Below, piece by piece: positions 1-14,197 of a DNA stretch of 64,000 bases. The translations under genes and the position numbers were made by a program. Numbering within the stretch: position 1 is the stretch's first letter; every line of letters begins with the position of its first letter. Source of the stretch: Corella eumyota (Eukaryota > Chordata > Ascidiacea > Phlebobranchia > Corellidae); NCBI GenBank assembly GCA_963082875.1, contig OY720101.1:1116001-1180000 (forward strand), written 5' to 3'. The notes under the pieces were generated by a model. It ran no database searches and had not been told where the DNA came from. It saw only the letters and a program-made list of their open reading frames with translations.

Positions 1-7
1 TACTTAA

Positions 8-262
8 TCAACTTTTTGAGAAGGATTCCTTATTTTCTGGTGTCTTTTTTTCTTTATTTGTCCCCAAAATCGTTTGTTCCAACTCAGTTAAATCCATACC
101 CTGATCTTTCATTGCTTTCTTAACACAAGTCTGGTAATCCTTGAATAGATCAGCACAATGATCGGTGGTATCTCCTTTTAAATAATGTTCCCGAAACCAA
201 TGATTAAAACATTTGTCATATTTATGTTTCAGTTCTGTACACTCTGCACCAAGACTGTTCAT
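8..262 (-). CDS. TRIAP1: TRIAP1 (p53CSV-like) mitochondrial intermembrane-space protein
   Basis: Single uninterrupted 84-codon frame. The N-terminal half carries the family's twin cysteine arrangement: a cysteine in [12 protein letters not shown], then [10 protein letters not shown], then [13 protein letters not shown], matching the CX9C pairs of the TRIAP1/Mdm35 family. In that family the protein partners PRELI-type lipid carriers in the mitochondrial intermembrane space and helps move phosphatidic acid for cardiolipin synthesis. The length is close to the 76-residue human protein, with an extra Lys/Glu-rich tail (ending FSKS). The start is the only sensible ATG. It lies 784 bp downstream of NPEPL1 on the same strand, probably as a separate transcription unit. 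Function is from family knowledge; the cysteine pattern is read from the sequence. Confidence 0.9.
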   Translation of the reverse strand: MNSLGAECTELKHKYDKCFNHWFREHYLKGDTTDHCADLFKDYQTCVKKAMKDQGMDLTELEQTILGTNKEKKTPENKESFSKS

Positions 263-1046
263 AATTATCCAACTTTAATGGTCTTTATAGTGTGCAAATA
301 TCCAAGTTTTTATAAAACTTTTCAAAGAATTTAAAAAATTAATCCTGAAGTTATAAAATACCTAAATTAGAAACAAAGATTAGTTAGTATTTATTCTAAC
401 AATAATTTTTATGACTGTCTACATATTACATTTGTTCAGTTTTGTTCATTCTAAAAGAAATTATGGCAAAAACAATTTGAAGTAAAACTTTAACGAGCTA
501 TATTTTACTACAAAAGATTTAAATTTTACTAAAATTTAGATTTTAAAAATAAACTGGATGTTTTAAGTATGCAATATAGTCAAATTACCAAATATGATTG
601 GCCCACAATGTTGTAATAAACATATTAATTAACTTCGAAATATGTAATTAATCACAACCAACAAAAAACTTGTATGTCGATGATTTATATATTACGCAAA
701 TTTTTTCATATTTTAATGATTGATTATATCAGAGTTTTTTTTTTTTAAATAATTACAACTGAAATATTTACAAAAATACTTGCATTATGCCATTTTTACT
801 TGTGTATTTTTGCATAGAATTACTATACATATTTAAAAACAACCAAATTACATTGTAGTCCATTAAAAAATCTTATCTATCATTGTACTAAAATTTTTTC
901 CAAAAAAATCTTTAAATCTAAAATTGCTTTTTAATTAACTACTTGGTAATGTCAATATATACAACAAAAGCAATTAAATAGCAGTCACGTTAGTTGAGGT
1001 TGCCAAAATTTAAATTAACTGTACGGTTTATTGTCAAACCCTCTGC
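263..1046. other. AT-rich intergenic stretch upstream of TRIAP1
   Basis: No coding signal was seen on either strand. On the minus strand two acceptor-like sites (CTAATTTAG and ATAACTTCAG, near 353-371) lie about 90-110 bp upstream of the TRIAP1 ATG and could serve a 5' UTR exon or spliced-leader addition. The rest should hold the NPEPL1 3' UTR and the TRIAP1 promoter. Confidence 0.4.
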
Positions 1047-2627
1047 TCAAGAATGTCGAATTTTCTTGCTTGCTGGGCTTGCTTCCATTCCATCAATATT
1101 ATCTCCATTTTCCAATTCATAAATATTTCCTTTTGGTGCCAACATCTGAAGCAATTTGTCCTCAGATTGTGAGCCAAATAAAACCATTAAAAGTGCCACG
1201 CCATAACCTGTTGCTCTCTCGCCACAATGTGCTGGTGATGCCATGTCAACGTGGATCCAAACACCGGGAAAGTTAAAGGACCCTTGTAGGTGGCTTCCTA
1301 TGAATAACCCAGCACATGAAGATTGTGCATTTCCTCGGTCTGCAACTGAGTTTTTCATGTCAGCAACTGCCGAATTAAACTCAGCAAAATGACGATCTGG
1401 ACAATAAACCAAAGGGTGAGCAAGATCACCTGATGCACGGCCTGCTTGCACACTTGCAACTTCCCAATTTTCACAGTTGGTTAGAATCCCAGCATGATAT
1501 TTACCTGTTGAAATACCTTGAGCACCAGTTAAAGTTGCCATGTCAAGAATAATATCTGCTTTAAGATTCTTCGAAGCATATGCAACACCATCACCCAACA
1601 CTAATCTCCCTTCTGCATCTGTGTTATTAATTTCCACTGTTTTCCCAGAGTACAAAACATGGATATCATCCGGTCTTGTTGCAATGGGTCCTACAGAATT
1701 CTCAGCTAAGCACAAGACTGCGTGAAGATTTTGTTTAAAGCCCCTTTTTACAGCTGATTTAAAACCAGCGAGAATAGCAGCTGCACCACCACAATCTCGT
1801 TTCATTCCTGGCATTGTTGTTTTTCCTTTGATGCTTAAACCACCAGTATCATAAACAATTCCTTTTCCACACCAGGCAATATTTAAAGTTGCACCTGCAG
1901 GACAGTGGCTTAAAACAACCAGAGCAGGTGGGTGAACCGACGCTTTTCCAACCCCATAAATTCCACCAAACCCTTTTGAGTTTAATTCCTCTCCACTGAT
2001 AACCAAAGGCTTGATCCCTAATTCCTTACCAACATCTCTTGCTTCTTGCACAAATGCAGTGGTGTTCATGATATTGCATGGCATATCAACAATCTTTGCA
2101 GCCATTTGGATCGACTCTGCCGTATCCTGAAGACAACTCGCAACATCCTTGAGATCACAACTTTGTTCTCCAACAACGATAAACTCAACAGTCACCACAC
2201 GAGGCGTCTTACTGCCATCGGTTCGCATCGAAAACACTGGAAACGATCTTGCTACGGCACAACCACATGGAAACACATCCTCTTCGCTACAAACAATCAT
2301 GATTGATTCATTCTTTCGTCCTTGAAGACAACTTCTCAACAACTTAGGGATATGATAAGCAGCAGATGGGGCATTATGGCGACTTGTTTTGCCAGAGAAA
2401 GCACCAACACTAGCCCCACTCACCCATAATGAACAAGTATCAGTGGGTACAGGTTTTAATGAACCTAATGCTTGGTACCAAACTGATTCAGTGACTTTTG
2501 GTTGAAGTCGGTGGGAAATATCGCTCCATTTAACTTTTCGAAGGCATGAAATCTGACCAAATATTGAAACTGGGTTTTGACCTGGATCACTTTTAACTGA
2601 ACCACTGATAAACTTTAAAGTCGTCAT
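1047..2627 (-). CDS. NPEPL1: NPEPL1-like M17 (leucyl) aminopeptidase, intronless
   Basis: One open frame of 526 codons, almost the length of human NPEPL1 (523). It is a cytosol-aminopeptidase (M17) family member. The C-terminal catalytic half has the whole metal set: GKGIVYDTGG near residue 254 (metal-binding Lys and Asp), SIK, KRDCGGAA near 275 (Asp), and the signature NTDAEGRLVLGDG near 336 (Asp, Glu and catalytic Arg). It should therefore be an active two-metal peptidase that removes N-terminal residues. The N-terminal half is the less conserved M17 domain. The ATG at 2625-2627 is the first in the frame. It is intronless, like three other genes nearby. I separate NPEPL1 from LAP3 on overall resemblance, with good but not complete certainty. 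Confidence 0.9.
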   Translation of the reverse strand: MTTLKFISGSVKSDPGQNPVSIFGQISCLRKVKWSDISHRLQPKVTESVWYQALGSLKPVPTDTCSLWVSGASVGAFSGKTSRHNAPSAAYHIPKLLRSCLQGRKNESIMIVCSEEDVFPCGCAVARSFPVFSMRTDGSKTPRVVTVEFIVVGEQSCDLKDVASCLQDTAESIQMAAKIVDMPCNIMNTTAFVQEARDVGKELGIKPLVISGEELNSKGFGGIYGVGKASVHPPALVVLSHCPAGATLNIAWCGKGIVYDTGGLSIKGKTTMPGMKRDCGGAAAILAGFKSAVKRGFKQNLHAVLCLAENSVGPIATRPDDIHVLYSGKTVEINNTDAEGRLVLGDGVAYASKNLKADIILDMATLTGAQGISTGKYHAGILTNCENWEVASVQAGRASGDLAHPLVYCPDRHFAEFNSAVADMKNSVADRGNAQSSCAGLFIGSHLQGSFNFPGVWIHVDMASPAHCGERATGYGVALLMVLFGSQSEDKLLQMLAPKGNIYELENGDNIDGMEASPASKKIRHS

Positions 2628-3394
2628 TTTTTAATAAAAAAAAAATTAAGCACCAAATCCAAATTTAAGATACACAGACAAAAACTATTAACAATAGCAA
2701 TTTTTACTAAGTTTCTACAGTAGTTTTTTAGATATAAACAATAAATAAAAATCCTATTTATATTAAATTATTTTATTTATAGCAATAAAGGCTTTATAAT
2801 TCCTTTTTATTAAATACTGTTACTAAACATATATATACACACTTTTTGACTTTACATATGGTTCTGTTTATGTTGGGTAGACACTTTGTCAAAAGATATA
2901 GGTTAGATTATATGTGAATAAATCGGTAAAACTAAATTTTCCATGAAAAGTATCTACCACCTTGTTGAAGCGTGACCGGTGTTGCCAAATAAATTATTAA
3001 TAAAAAATTTAATATTTGAATTATCCTCGCATAACTTAAAAATCGTTTATAAAAATAGTACGCGCAAACTACGTTTTTAAACATTAAATGTATTTATTCT
3101 AAAAAAAAGTACTGTAAAAAGTTATTATACATTTTTCTGCAAGGATTTTTCTGTACTAAAATAAAACATATTTGGTATTTTTACATAGGATTTATAAAAC
3201 TGAAAAGCAAACTATTATTTAAAAACAAAACATACCAAAAGTTTATCGAATTAGGATGAATAAAAATGTTCGTATAATTTTATTTCTACGCTAATATAAC
3301 AAAAAAGGAAACCGAATAGCCAGTTTTTAGTTACACCAAATAAAGCCAAACAATCAAACTTAACAAAGTATCAAGATGTAAAATATATTTATTA
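2628..3394. other. Intergenic AT-rich DNA between CFAP91 and NPEPL1
   Basis: 767 bp with no supported gene. It contains the CFAP91 3' UTR and the NPEPL1 promoter. No convincing spliced-leader acceptor sits directly before NPEPL1; the ATG is preceded by a long A/T run. Confidence 0.4.
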
Positions 3395-7882
<4,488 letters not shown>

Positions 7883-8507
7883 TTTCAAAACTTTTCACGT
7901 TTTTAAATTTTAAACCTTAAAATTTAAGGCTGGACTAATACCAGCCCCTTGTACAACTAAATCTTTATAACTAAACAATATCTAGCAATTTTTTTTTACC
8001 TTTTATATTTTAAATAAACAAACAAATGTAATTTTAAGAACTAAAAACCTTGCCTATTAAAAAATAATTTTTCTTGTGTTAAAAATGCCATGGCAACGGA
8101 AATAGCGCCCTCAGAATTTAAACCAAAATAAAATCTATCCTCGTTTTTAAGCCATTAATTAAAAGTGTTTTAAAACTTAAAAAAAAAAAATTTTATTACT
8201 AAAAAGTCCTTATTAATAATTCTTTAATTAAAAATTTAGTATACCAACATTAGAAAGCAAACACCTTTTCCTAATTGATGTCAAGCGAAACGGGATCATG
8301 TTTTTAACAACACGTGTTTAGGAGCTGACCAATTTTAAAGACAAAAATGCTTATTTTGCATAAACGTTTCCTTGTAGAATTCTTTTTAACTTGTAGTGTT
8401 ACTTTATGTTTTAAGTATTAGTAATATCACCTGTTTTTAATTTGTTTTAGACCAAGTTTGTACATTTTTCTGTACTTAGTTATTTGGAATAATAATTCAC
8501 TTAAAAA
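7883..8507. promoter_or_regulatory. Divergent promoter region CFAP91 / HPRT1
   Basis: 625 bp between two divergent starts. It holds a strong RFX-type site (separate entry). Just before HPRT1 are two acceptor-like sites, TTTTAG (about 8445-8450) and CTGTACTTAG (about 8470-8479), which could be cis- or spliced-leader acceptors for a short 5' UTR. Otherwise AT-rich with no coding signal. Confidence 0.5.
8086..8097. promoter_or_regulatory. RFX/X-box-like site (TGCCATGGCAAC)
   Basis: The right half GGCAAC is perfect, the spacer is AT, and the left half matches 4 of 6 bases of GTTGCC. On the minus strand it reads GTTGCCATGGCATT. X-boxes bound by RFX factors drive ciliary genes across animals, and this one lies about 205 bp upstream of the ciliary gene CFAP91. 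Binding is inferred from the motif. Confidence 0.55.
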
Positions 8508-9158
8508 ATGAGCGATTTTATTGCTATTCCCGACGACTTTAAAGGTTATCCAATCGAGCATTTCTGTATACCAAAACATTACGAGGAAGACCTTAAAAGT
8601 GTCATGATTCCTAAAGGTTTTGTTCTGGACCGAACTGAACGAATTGCAAGAGATATTTTCCAAAATCTTGACCAATCAAAACCAACAGCTGCATTGTGTG
8701 TTTTAAAAGGTGGTTACCAATTCTTTAACGATCTTCTACACTTCATTGGACAACTTAATGCAAATAATTCGACATCTTGCCAAATGTCAATCGATTTTAT
8801 CAGATTAAAGAGTTATGAGGGTGATCATTCAACTGGCAAAGTTAAAATCATTGGAGGCGATGATTTATCTAATTTATCGGGCAAAAACGTTCTGATTGTT
8901 GAAGATATCATTGACACTGGAAGAACAATGACAAAACTCCTGGCAACCTTGGAGCAATACAAACCTTACTCAGTGAATGTTGCGAGTTTGTTGGTAAAAA
9001 GAACAACACGAAGTTGTGGGTATCGACCTGATTATATCGGCTTCGAAATTCCGGATGAATTTGCTGTTGGTTATGCATTGGACTACAACGAATATTTTCG
9101 AGATCTCAACCACATCTGTATCATTAATGAACATGGAAAAAATAAATATACATCATGA
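8508..9158 (+). CDS. HPRT1: Hypoxanthine-guanine phosphoribosyltransferase, intronless
   Basis: 216 codons, against 218 in human HPRT1, with near end-to-end resemblance: [36 protein letters not shown] and [15 protein letters not shown]. The PRPP-binding motif [14 protein letters not shown] (about residues 128-141) has the two acidic residues and the phosphate-binding loop intact, and the purine-stacking segment [16 protein letters not shown] is present. It should salvage hypoxanthine and guanine to IMP and GMP using PRPP in the cytosol. The vertebrate gene has nine exons; this copy has none, so it is either an intron-loss or a retroposed replacement. The frame is intact and codon use matches its neighbours, so it is not a pseudogene. 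Its paralogue PRTFDC1 is the main alternative name. Confidence 0.93.
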   Translation: MSDFIAIPDDFKGYPIEHFCIPKHYEEDLKSVMIPKGFVLDRTERIARDIFQNLDQSKPTAALCVLKGGYQFFNDLLHFIGQLNANNSTSCQMSIDFIRLKSYEGDHSTGKVKIIGGDDLSNLSGKNVLIVEDIIDTGRTMTKLLATLEQYKPYSVNVASLLVKRTTRSCGYRPDYIGFEIPDEFAVGYALDYNEYFRDLNHICIINEHGKNKYTS

Positions 9159-9705
9159 AAATATTCAACTATGCTTAAGCTATTAACAATGTCACTGCCA
9201 CATAGAATTTCTTTAAAATGTTTTTAAGTTTACCTTGCTAACCTAATATCTCACTGTATATTGGACCACAGCAATCATACTTTCATCTCAATGTTGATAC
9301 ACAGCTTATTTCTAAAGTTGAATAAAATGTTACAAGTTCCAACAATTGTTTTTACATTTTATTTTTTTAGGTTAAATAGTATTTAAGGATAATAAACAAA
9401 CAACACAAATATATATCTGTAATCTACAAACAAATTTAAACAAACTAAGGATGTATAAGTTGCTACTGATTTCGTACATCTAGTAACAGTTCTAAATTTA
9501 AAAAAAAGTTGTTCTTGGCACATTTAAAAAGAATGTTTTGTTTATAAAAAACAACAACTTGCTTCAAGATAAGGTTTACATTAAAAAGTAGCAGCAATAT
9601 AAAGCAACATTTAACAAAAACAAAAGTAAATACAGTTAATCAATAAACACTATCTCTAAAATATAACAAAAAAACTAAATCTAATAAACCAAACAATCGA
9701 ACAAA
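9159..9705. terminator. Shared 3' region of convergent HPRT1 and CEP120
   Basis: A plus-strand poly(A) signal AATAAA at 9321-9326 serves HPRT1. A minus-strand AATAAA at 9358-9363 would serve CEP120. The two point at each other about 30 bp apart, so the transcript ends should meet or overlap. No other coding signal. Confidence 0.55.
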
Positions 9706-12624
9706 TCAACCTTTTGTTTTTGGCCTCTTTGACATTTCTTCTTTAATTTGTCGATCAAGCTCCGAAATAATCCGATCACTTTGTGAGTAAACTCCGGTTC
9801 GTAATAATGTGTCCCTTTCTTCAATAAGACGTGAAACTCTCTCATTTATATCTTCATTGTTATTCGATTTATCTTGGTGAGACTCGATGACAATTGACAC
9901 TGGTTCTGTGTTACGTTGTTGCTTTAAACTTTCCAAATCTTTTGCTATTTGTTGGAGTTGATTCTGATCTTTACTGATTGCCTTTTTCTCATCAGAAGCC
10001 AGGTAGCGAAGTTTTAAAGTCTCCAGTTCGGTTTGTTGTTGTTTCAGGTTTGCAAAAGCATTTTCTTGCTCCCTGGTTTTCATCATTGCAAGTTCTTTTA
10101 ATGTTCTGCCCCACTGCTGTTTATAATGAAGTTTCGATTTTGTTGCGGATTCTAATTTCCGTTCCAATTCCTTTTTCTCAAGTCCCAGCATGTTTAGCTC
10201 AGCTTGCATTCTTACCTCTGGACGATTGCTCTGTGCACTTTTTAAATCATAAAACTGGCTCATCAGGTTTGAATATTTTTGCTCAAGTTCATTGACTTGT
10301 TTTGTAAGTTTTCGATTTTGTTCTTCTAGAAACACCTTCTTTTCTCGCTCAAGTTGAACTTGGTGGATACAATCATCCTTCATTCTTCTTGTTGCCTCTT
10401 TAGCTTCAGCGATATTTCGTTCTTTTTCACGTTGACAATCTTCAATAAGTCGAGCTAATTGAACTTCACCTGCTTTGATTTTAGCTTCACGTTTTTCTAA
10501 GTCACCGATAGAAACTTTCAACTGCTTTTCAAGCATCTGGTATTCTGAGATTCGCTTTGAAATTAAAGATTCTCTTTCTGCATCTCTGTTCGCGAATTCG
10601 TCGCCAATTCTTTGCAGTTGTTCCATTTCCATTTGTTTAAGTCTTTTAGTAAACTTATCTTGTTCTTGAGACTTCCACAACTCCAACTCCATCGCTGTTT
10701 TGTATTCATTTGTTTGCCTTGGATCTTTGGGTTTTTCTGGCACAACTTTTTTAATCTCCTGCTGTTTAGGTTTTAACTTTTTCCGCACAATTTCCTGATC
10801 AACGGCAACACCAAAATCCTCCAGCAACATCACAAGATTTAAACTTGCTATTACCTTTCCATCACTTGTTGTAACAGGGATAGAATCTCTTCCGGTCTGC
10901 CTATACCCAGTCACCATCTTTCCATTTTGTTCCAATGCAATTTTATCTCTTTGTGTGTTGATAATTTGTGACAGATGAAGTGTTGAAAATCCAAGTAATT
11001 CATCATTGGATTCTGTACCACGATGCCAGCATTCAATTTTAATGGGGAATGATCTGAATGTACTGACAAGTACGTTAGCTGGGCATGCAAAATCAAAGAT
11101 ACACATTGATCGTGGAATTAACACTTCATGATGATTAAATGCTGAGATTGGTGATGTCATAATAGGAGAAAAACTGCCAAAAAATGGGTAAGAATACTTT
11201 AAAAACAGGTTACAAGGGTGGGGTAGTTGTAGTTTTGATAAAGTTTTAAGTTCAAGAGAGAATCTGAAATGTTGTAAGGGTTGAGGTACGTCGGTATGTG
11301 TTTCAGTTGTGGCTAAACTATTACTTTTATCACTCACACCCTTTGATGGATCTGGTGTACTCGTTGGAATTGTTATTTTCTCACTATCAGATTTTATACT
11401 TAAAGCATCATCATCAGTGTCTATCTGCTTTTCCGGTGACTTTGGAACTGTCTCCGCATTCTCATCAGGAAGATCTGGAGTGGGGAGAGGTTTACGATCA
11501 TCTGAAGAGGTTGTAACTTCTTGATCTGTGTCTCTTACAGGCTCTTCTTCCGGTGCAGCCAACTTCTCAATATCTCTCTTCTTTTTTTCTGGTGTTTTGT
11601 TTCGTGTTGGTGAACTATTTAATGGAACTGTTTCTTTACGAAGACAAATTGCAACATTAACTCGAGGTTGAATTGCTTTAGATTCAATAGTTTTACTCGG
11701 AGGTGACAAGGTGTATGCACCATCAATTGTAACTGCCTCAGAGGTTAACAAGTCCATGTGTTTCTTGCTAAAGAACTTAGAGAATGTAACGATAGTGGAA
11801 CCAAGTAGCTGGTCAGCACAGCATAAATGGATAGACAAAGATGGGTTTTCTACAAAGTAAGATTTTAAAGTATCAACAGTACTGCGTACTCGAATTGATG
11901 CCCTTTCTGGGGTAATGTTGGGAGACAAAAGATCTTTAAACACATCGTTTGTGATGTCACTTCCAAAGAGAGAATAGTAGAAAAAATAACCTGGTGATAT
12001 ACTTGGAAGAACATTTTCTGAATTTATCAGTTGCTCTAAATTAAAAGCAGAACCCAGGGTCACAGATATAACAAAAATCTCACAGTTTTGAGAATTTGGC
12101 CCAATCTGAAAGAAGCCTTCTTCTTCATTTAAAACTGCTTCAAGATTTCCTGGATATTGATTTTGCTTCTTTACAGGCCTTGGTGGTGCCTCCTGTGCTT
12201 TAAACCCTGGTTGGTTTGGCCCGGAATCATCTTCAAGCATCATTGCTATTTTAATTGCTGGTTTTAATCGCGAATATTTACTACTTAGCAATGTATACCA
12301 TTTAGGCGGATGAGGCTTTATCTGTGCTAACCTAAGATCCAATAAAATATATCCAATATGTTCTCTAATTTTAGATGAAGCTTCAACAGCATAGCATTGT
12401 AGTTTTACCGGTGTTCTCTGCATTCTATGCTGGTGTAATGCTTTTCTATCCATTTCCCATGCCAACTCTGTTGTAAAGTTAGGAACGTCAACATGTGGGA
12501 TTGGATCTGTTGAGAGAAGTTCGCCATCAAATTTACACTCAATCATGAGTTGATGTTTTTGCCTTGATGGAAAGTTTTTACCTTCCAAAATTGACACAAC
12601 GACCAAGTAAGATTCCTTTTGCAT
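9706..12624 (-). CDS. CEP120: CEP120 centriole elongation protein, intronless
   Basis: One open frame of 972 codons counted from the first real ATG (12622-12624, MQKESYLVVVSILEGKNF); the human protein has 986. The N-terminus is a C2 domain (about 1-130, with LAWEMDRKALHQHRMQRTPV nearly as in vertebrates). A second C2-like block covers about 175-345 (NEEEGFFQIGP, FFYYSLFGSDITNDVF, ERASIRVRS). A Ser/Thr/Pro-rich linker (about 345-455) follows, then a third C2-like block (about 455-620, including CWHRGTESNDELLGFSTL). A long coiled coil (about 690-900) and a basic tail finish it. Family role: a daughter-centriole protein that with SPICE1 and CPAP promotes centriole elongation and microtubule appendages. 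It lies 160 bp downstream of TUBE1 on the same strand with a strong 3' splice acceptor between them, so it may be the second cistron of an operon. The vertebrate gene has many introns; none here. Confidence 0.93.
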   Translation of the reverse strand: MQKESYLVVVSILEGKNFPSRQKHQLMIECKFDGELLSTDPIPHVDVPNFTTELAWEMDRKALHQHRMQRTPVKLQCYAVEASSKIREHIGYILLDLRLAQIKPHPPKWYTLLSSKYSRLKPAIKIAMMLEDDSGPNQPGFKAQEAPPRPVKKQNQYPGNLEAVLNEEEGFFQIGPNSQNCEIFVISVTLGSAFNLEQLINSENVLPSISPGYFFYYSLFGSDITNDVFKDLLSPNITPERASIRVRSTVDTLKSYFVENPSLSIHLCCADQLLGSTIVTFSKFFSKKHMDLLTSEAVTIDGAYTLSPPSKTIESKAIQPRVNVAICLRKETVPLNSSPTRNKTPEKKKRDIEKLAAPEEEPVRDTDQEVTTSSDDRKPLPTPDLPDENAETVPKSPEKQIDTDDDALSIKSDSEKITIPTSTPDPSKGVSDKSNSLATTETHTDVPQPLQHFRFSLELKTLSKLQLPHPCNLFLKYSYPFFGSFSPIMTSPISAFNHHEVLIPRSMCIFDFACPANVLVSTFRSFPIKIECWHRGTESNDELLGFSTLHLSQIINTQRDKIALEQNGKMVTGYRQTGRDSIPVTTSDGKVIASLNLVMLLEDFGVAVDQEIVRKKLKPKQQEIKKVVPEKPKDPRQTNEYKTAMELELWKSQEQDKFTKRLKQMEMEQLQRIGDEFANRDAERESLISKRISEYQMLEKQLKVSIGDLEKREAKIKAGEVQLARLIEDCQREKERNIAEAKEATRRMKDDCIHQVQLEREKKVFLEEQNRKLTKQVNELEQKYSNLMSQFYDLKSAQSNRPEVRMQAELNMLGLEKKELERKLESATKSKLHYKQQWGRTLKELAMMKTREQENAFANLKQQQTELETLKLRYLASDEKKAISKDQNQLQQIAKDLESLKQQRNTEPVSIVIESHQDKSNNNEDINERVSRLIEERDTLLRTGVYSQSDRIISELDRQIKEEMSKRPKTKG

Positions 12625-12784
12625 AATTTTTTTCAAGTTTTATAAAAAATTTTAATTAAAATAAATCTGTGAAAAATAAGAAAATCTAAGTTTAAACTTA
12701 ACAAATAGACAGTGGTGGTAATAATTTTAATAGAACAAACACATAAAATTCAATTGCATAACTTAATTTAGTATAAATATTAAA
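12625..12784 (-). promoter_or_regulatory. Candidate intercistronic region with spliced-leader acceptor
   Basis: This is the 160 bp between the TUBE1 stop and the CEP120 ATG. Read on the minus strand it holds ATTAAA (about 12727-12732), a poly(A)-type signal, then a pyrimidine-rich acceptor CTTATTTTTCACAG whose AG is 12668-12667. The acceptor is 42 nt before the CEP120 ATG. CEP120 has no cis intron that would use it from within the gene, so it fits spliced-leader trans-splicing, which is established in Ciona. A cis-spliced 5' UTR intron is the alternative. Confidence 0.5.
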
Positions 12785-14197
12785 TTATGTAACTTTTAAT
12801 CTAGGAATTTCGGTAGCTAAACTATAATTTAAAGACGCCGTTTCTAAGTCATTATATTCTTTTACAATACCATCTAATGAATATAAACTTTCTTCAAATA
12901 AAGATTTATCAAAACCATCAACACGTTCATAATGATGTAGATGCGCTTTTCTTTGATACAATTTCATAAACCTAGAGCGTAGTTCTGAAAATGGTTGCTT
13001 TATACAAGTGTTGTTAGAAAGAGCTAGTAAGGAATATTGCTGTCCTACTGGTGGTACATTACATAAACCCGTTTTCCATCCATCTTGGTTCCAATGGACA
13101 AAACTTAAATTTGATGTCAACTTTGAAATATTTCTTCTTAAATCTGAAACCGAAACGTCTTTACCTCTAGCCATTAAAGCACAAGCAAGATATAAACTAT
13201 GTTTTGGATCAGCCAACATTAGTTGATGATCTTTTACGAATAAATCGTTAAACGCTTGGTCTAATCTACGAGGTGCAATTCCTAAATCTTTAGAAATATA
13301 TAAAGGTGAAATGCTTGATACTAGATAATGTAGTTTAGGATAAGGCACAAGGTTCATAGCAATTTCATTTAAATCTACATTTAAAGAACCTTCAAATCTT
13401 GATGAACTTGTCATATTTAACATAACATTCGCAACTAAATTATTCATGCTATCAAATGGTTTATCATTTTTGCCAATACCACCAGACTGTGTTGAAATAT
13501 TATCCTTATTCGATTTTGAAGCATGAATTTTACCACAAATGTTCATTAAAGATTGGTTGTTTATTGGTAACACACAATCAGCGTTGTCAGTAAGTTCTCT
13601 CATAGCAAGAACACTGTTATATGGTGATGTGATTACATCATCATCACTGGATGGATAAACAGCAACCACAAATCTATAAACATCAGGAAACTCATCTTGT
13701 AGCATCGATAAAATTGAAGTCCCAAGTCCAGAACCTGTTCCACCTCCCATTGAGTGTAAAATGAAAAAACATTGAAGGCAGTCACACATTTCGGCAGCGC
13801 TTCGAACTTGTTCTACGATTTTATCCCGATATCGAACTCCATATTCTTTATTCCCAACTGCCCAGTTGTTGCCAGAACCCGAGACATCGGTTATAAGTTG
13901 TCTGTTATCGAACACATCGCCTAAATAACCTTGCAAAAGTTCATTTACAACACCTTCTTCCATATCCACCAATATTGCTCTTGCCTTTAAGTTTTTAATC
14001 ATAGTTTTGCCAGTTCCAGTTGGTAAGTTGAAGGAGTTACCATGACTTGAATCTGTGTTACGGAAAAAACTTGAAACTGCGTCATCATAAATTCCCTTTT
14101 TCGAATAAAATGCGTGTTCATGTAAACATAAATCCCAAAAACGGCAACCAATTTGATTTCCACATTGACCAACTTGAACTACAATTGATTGTGTCAT
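12785..14197 (-). CDS. TUBE1: Epsilon-tubulin, intronless
   Basis: 470 codons (human 475). The tubulin N-terminus is clear in MTQSIVVQVGQCGNQIGCRF, with the GTP-binding signature in GGGTGSGLGTSIL near residue 150. It differs from alpha/beta/gamma tubulins by an insertion around residues 32-60 (KKGIYDDAVSSFFRN...) and by FFILHSMGGGTGSG, both typical of epsilon-tubulin. Family role: with delta-tubulin and TEDC1/2 it supports triplet microtubules and centriole stability. The C-terminus lacks the acidic tail of alpha/beta tubulin, as expected. It has no introns. The ATG at 14195-14197 is preceded by an acceptor-like TTTACATTTAG about 30 nt upstream. It is probably the first cistron of a unit with CEP120. 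Confidence 0.93.
   Translation of the reverse strand: MTQSIVVQVGQCGNQIGCRFWDLCLHEHAFYSKKGIYDDAVSSFFRNTDSSHGNSFNLPTGTGKTMIKNLKARAILVDMEEGVVNELLQGYLGDVFDNRQLITDVSGSGNNWAVGNKEYGVRYRDKIVEQVRSAAEMCDCLQCFFILHSMGGGTGSGLGTSILSMLQDEFPDVYRFVVAVYPSSDDDVITSPYNSVLAMRELTDNADCVLPINNQSLMNICGKIHASKSNKDNISTQSGGIGKNDKPFDSMNNLVANVMLNMTSSSRFEGSLNVDLNEIAMNLVPYPKLHYLVSSISPLYISKDLGIAPRRLDQAFNDLFVKDHQLMLADPKHSLYLACALMARGKDVSVSDLRRNISKLTSNLSFVHWNQDGWKTGLCNVPPVGQQYSLLALSNNTCIKQPFSELRSRFMKLYQRKAHLHHYERVDGFDKSLFEESLYSLDGIVKEYNDLETASLNYSLATEIPRLKVT

Noticed and set aside
1031-2306. Plus-strand frames opposite NPEPL1
   Set aside because: They are shadows of the real minus-strand gene, whose catalytic motifs are intact.
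9978-11524. Several plus and minus frames of 60-105 codons inside CEP120
   Set aside because: Overlap a 972-codon frame with clear homology; composition is what reverse or shifted reading would give.
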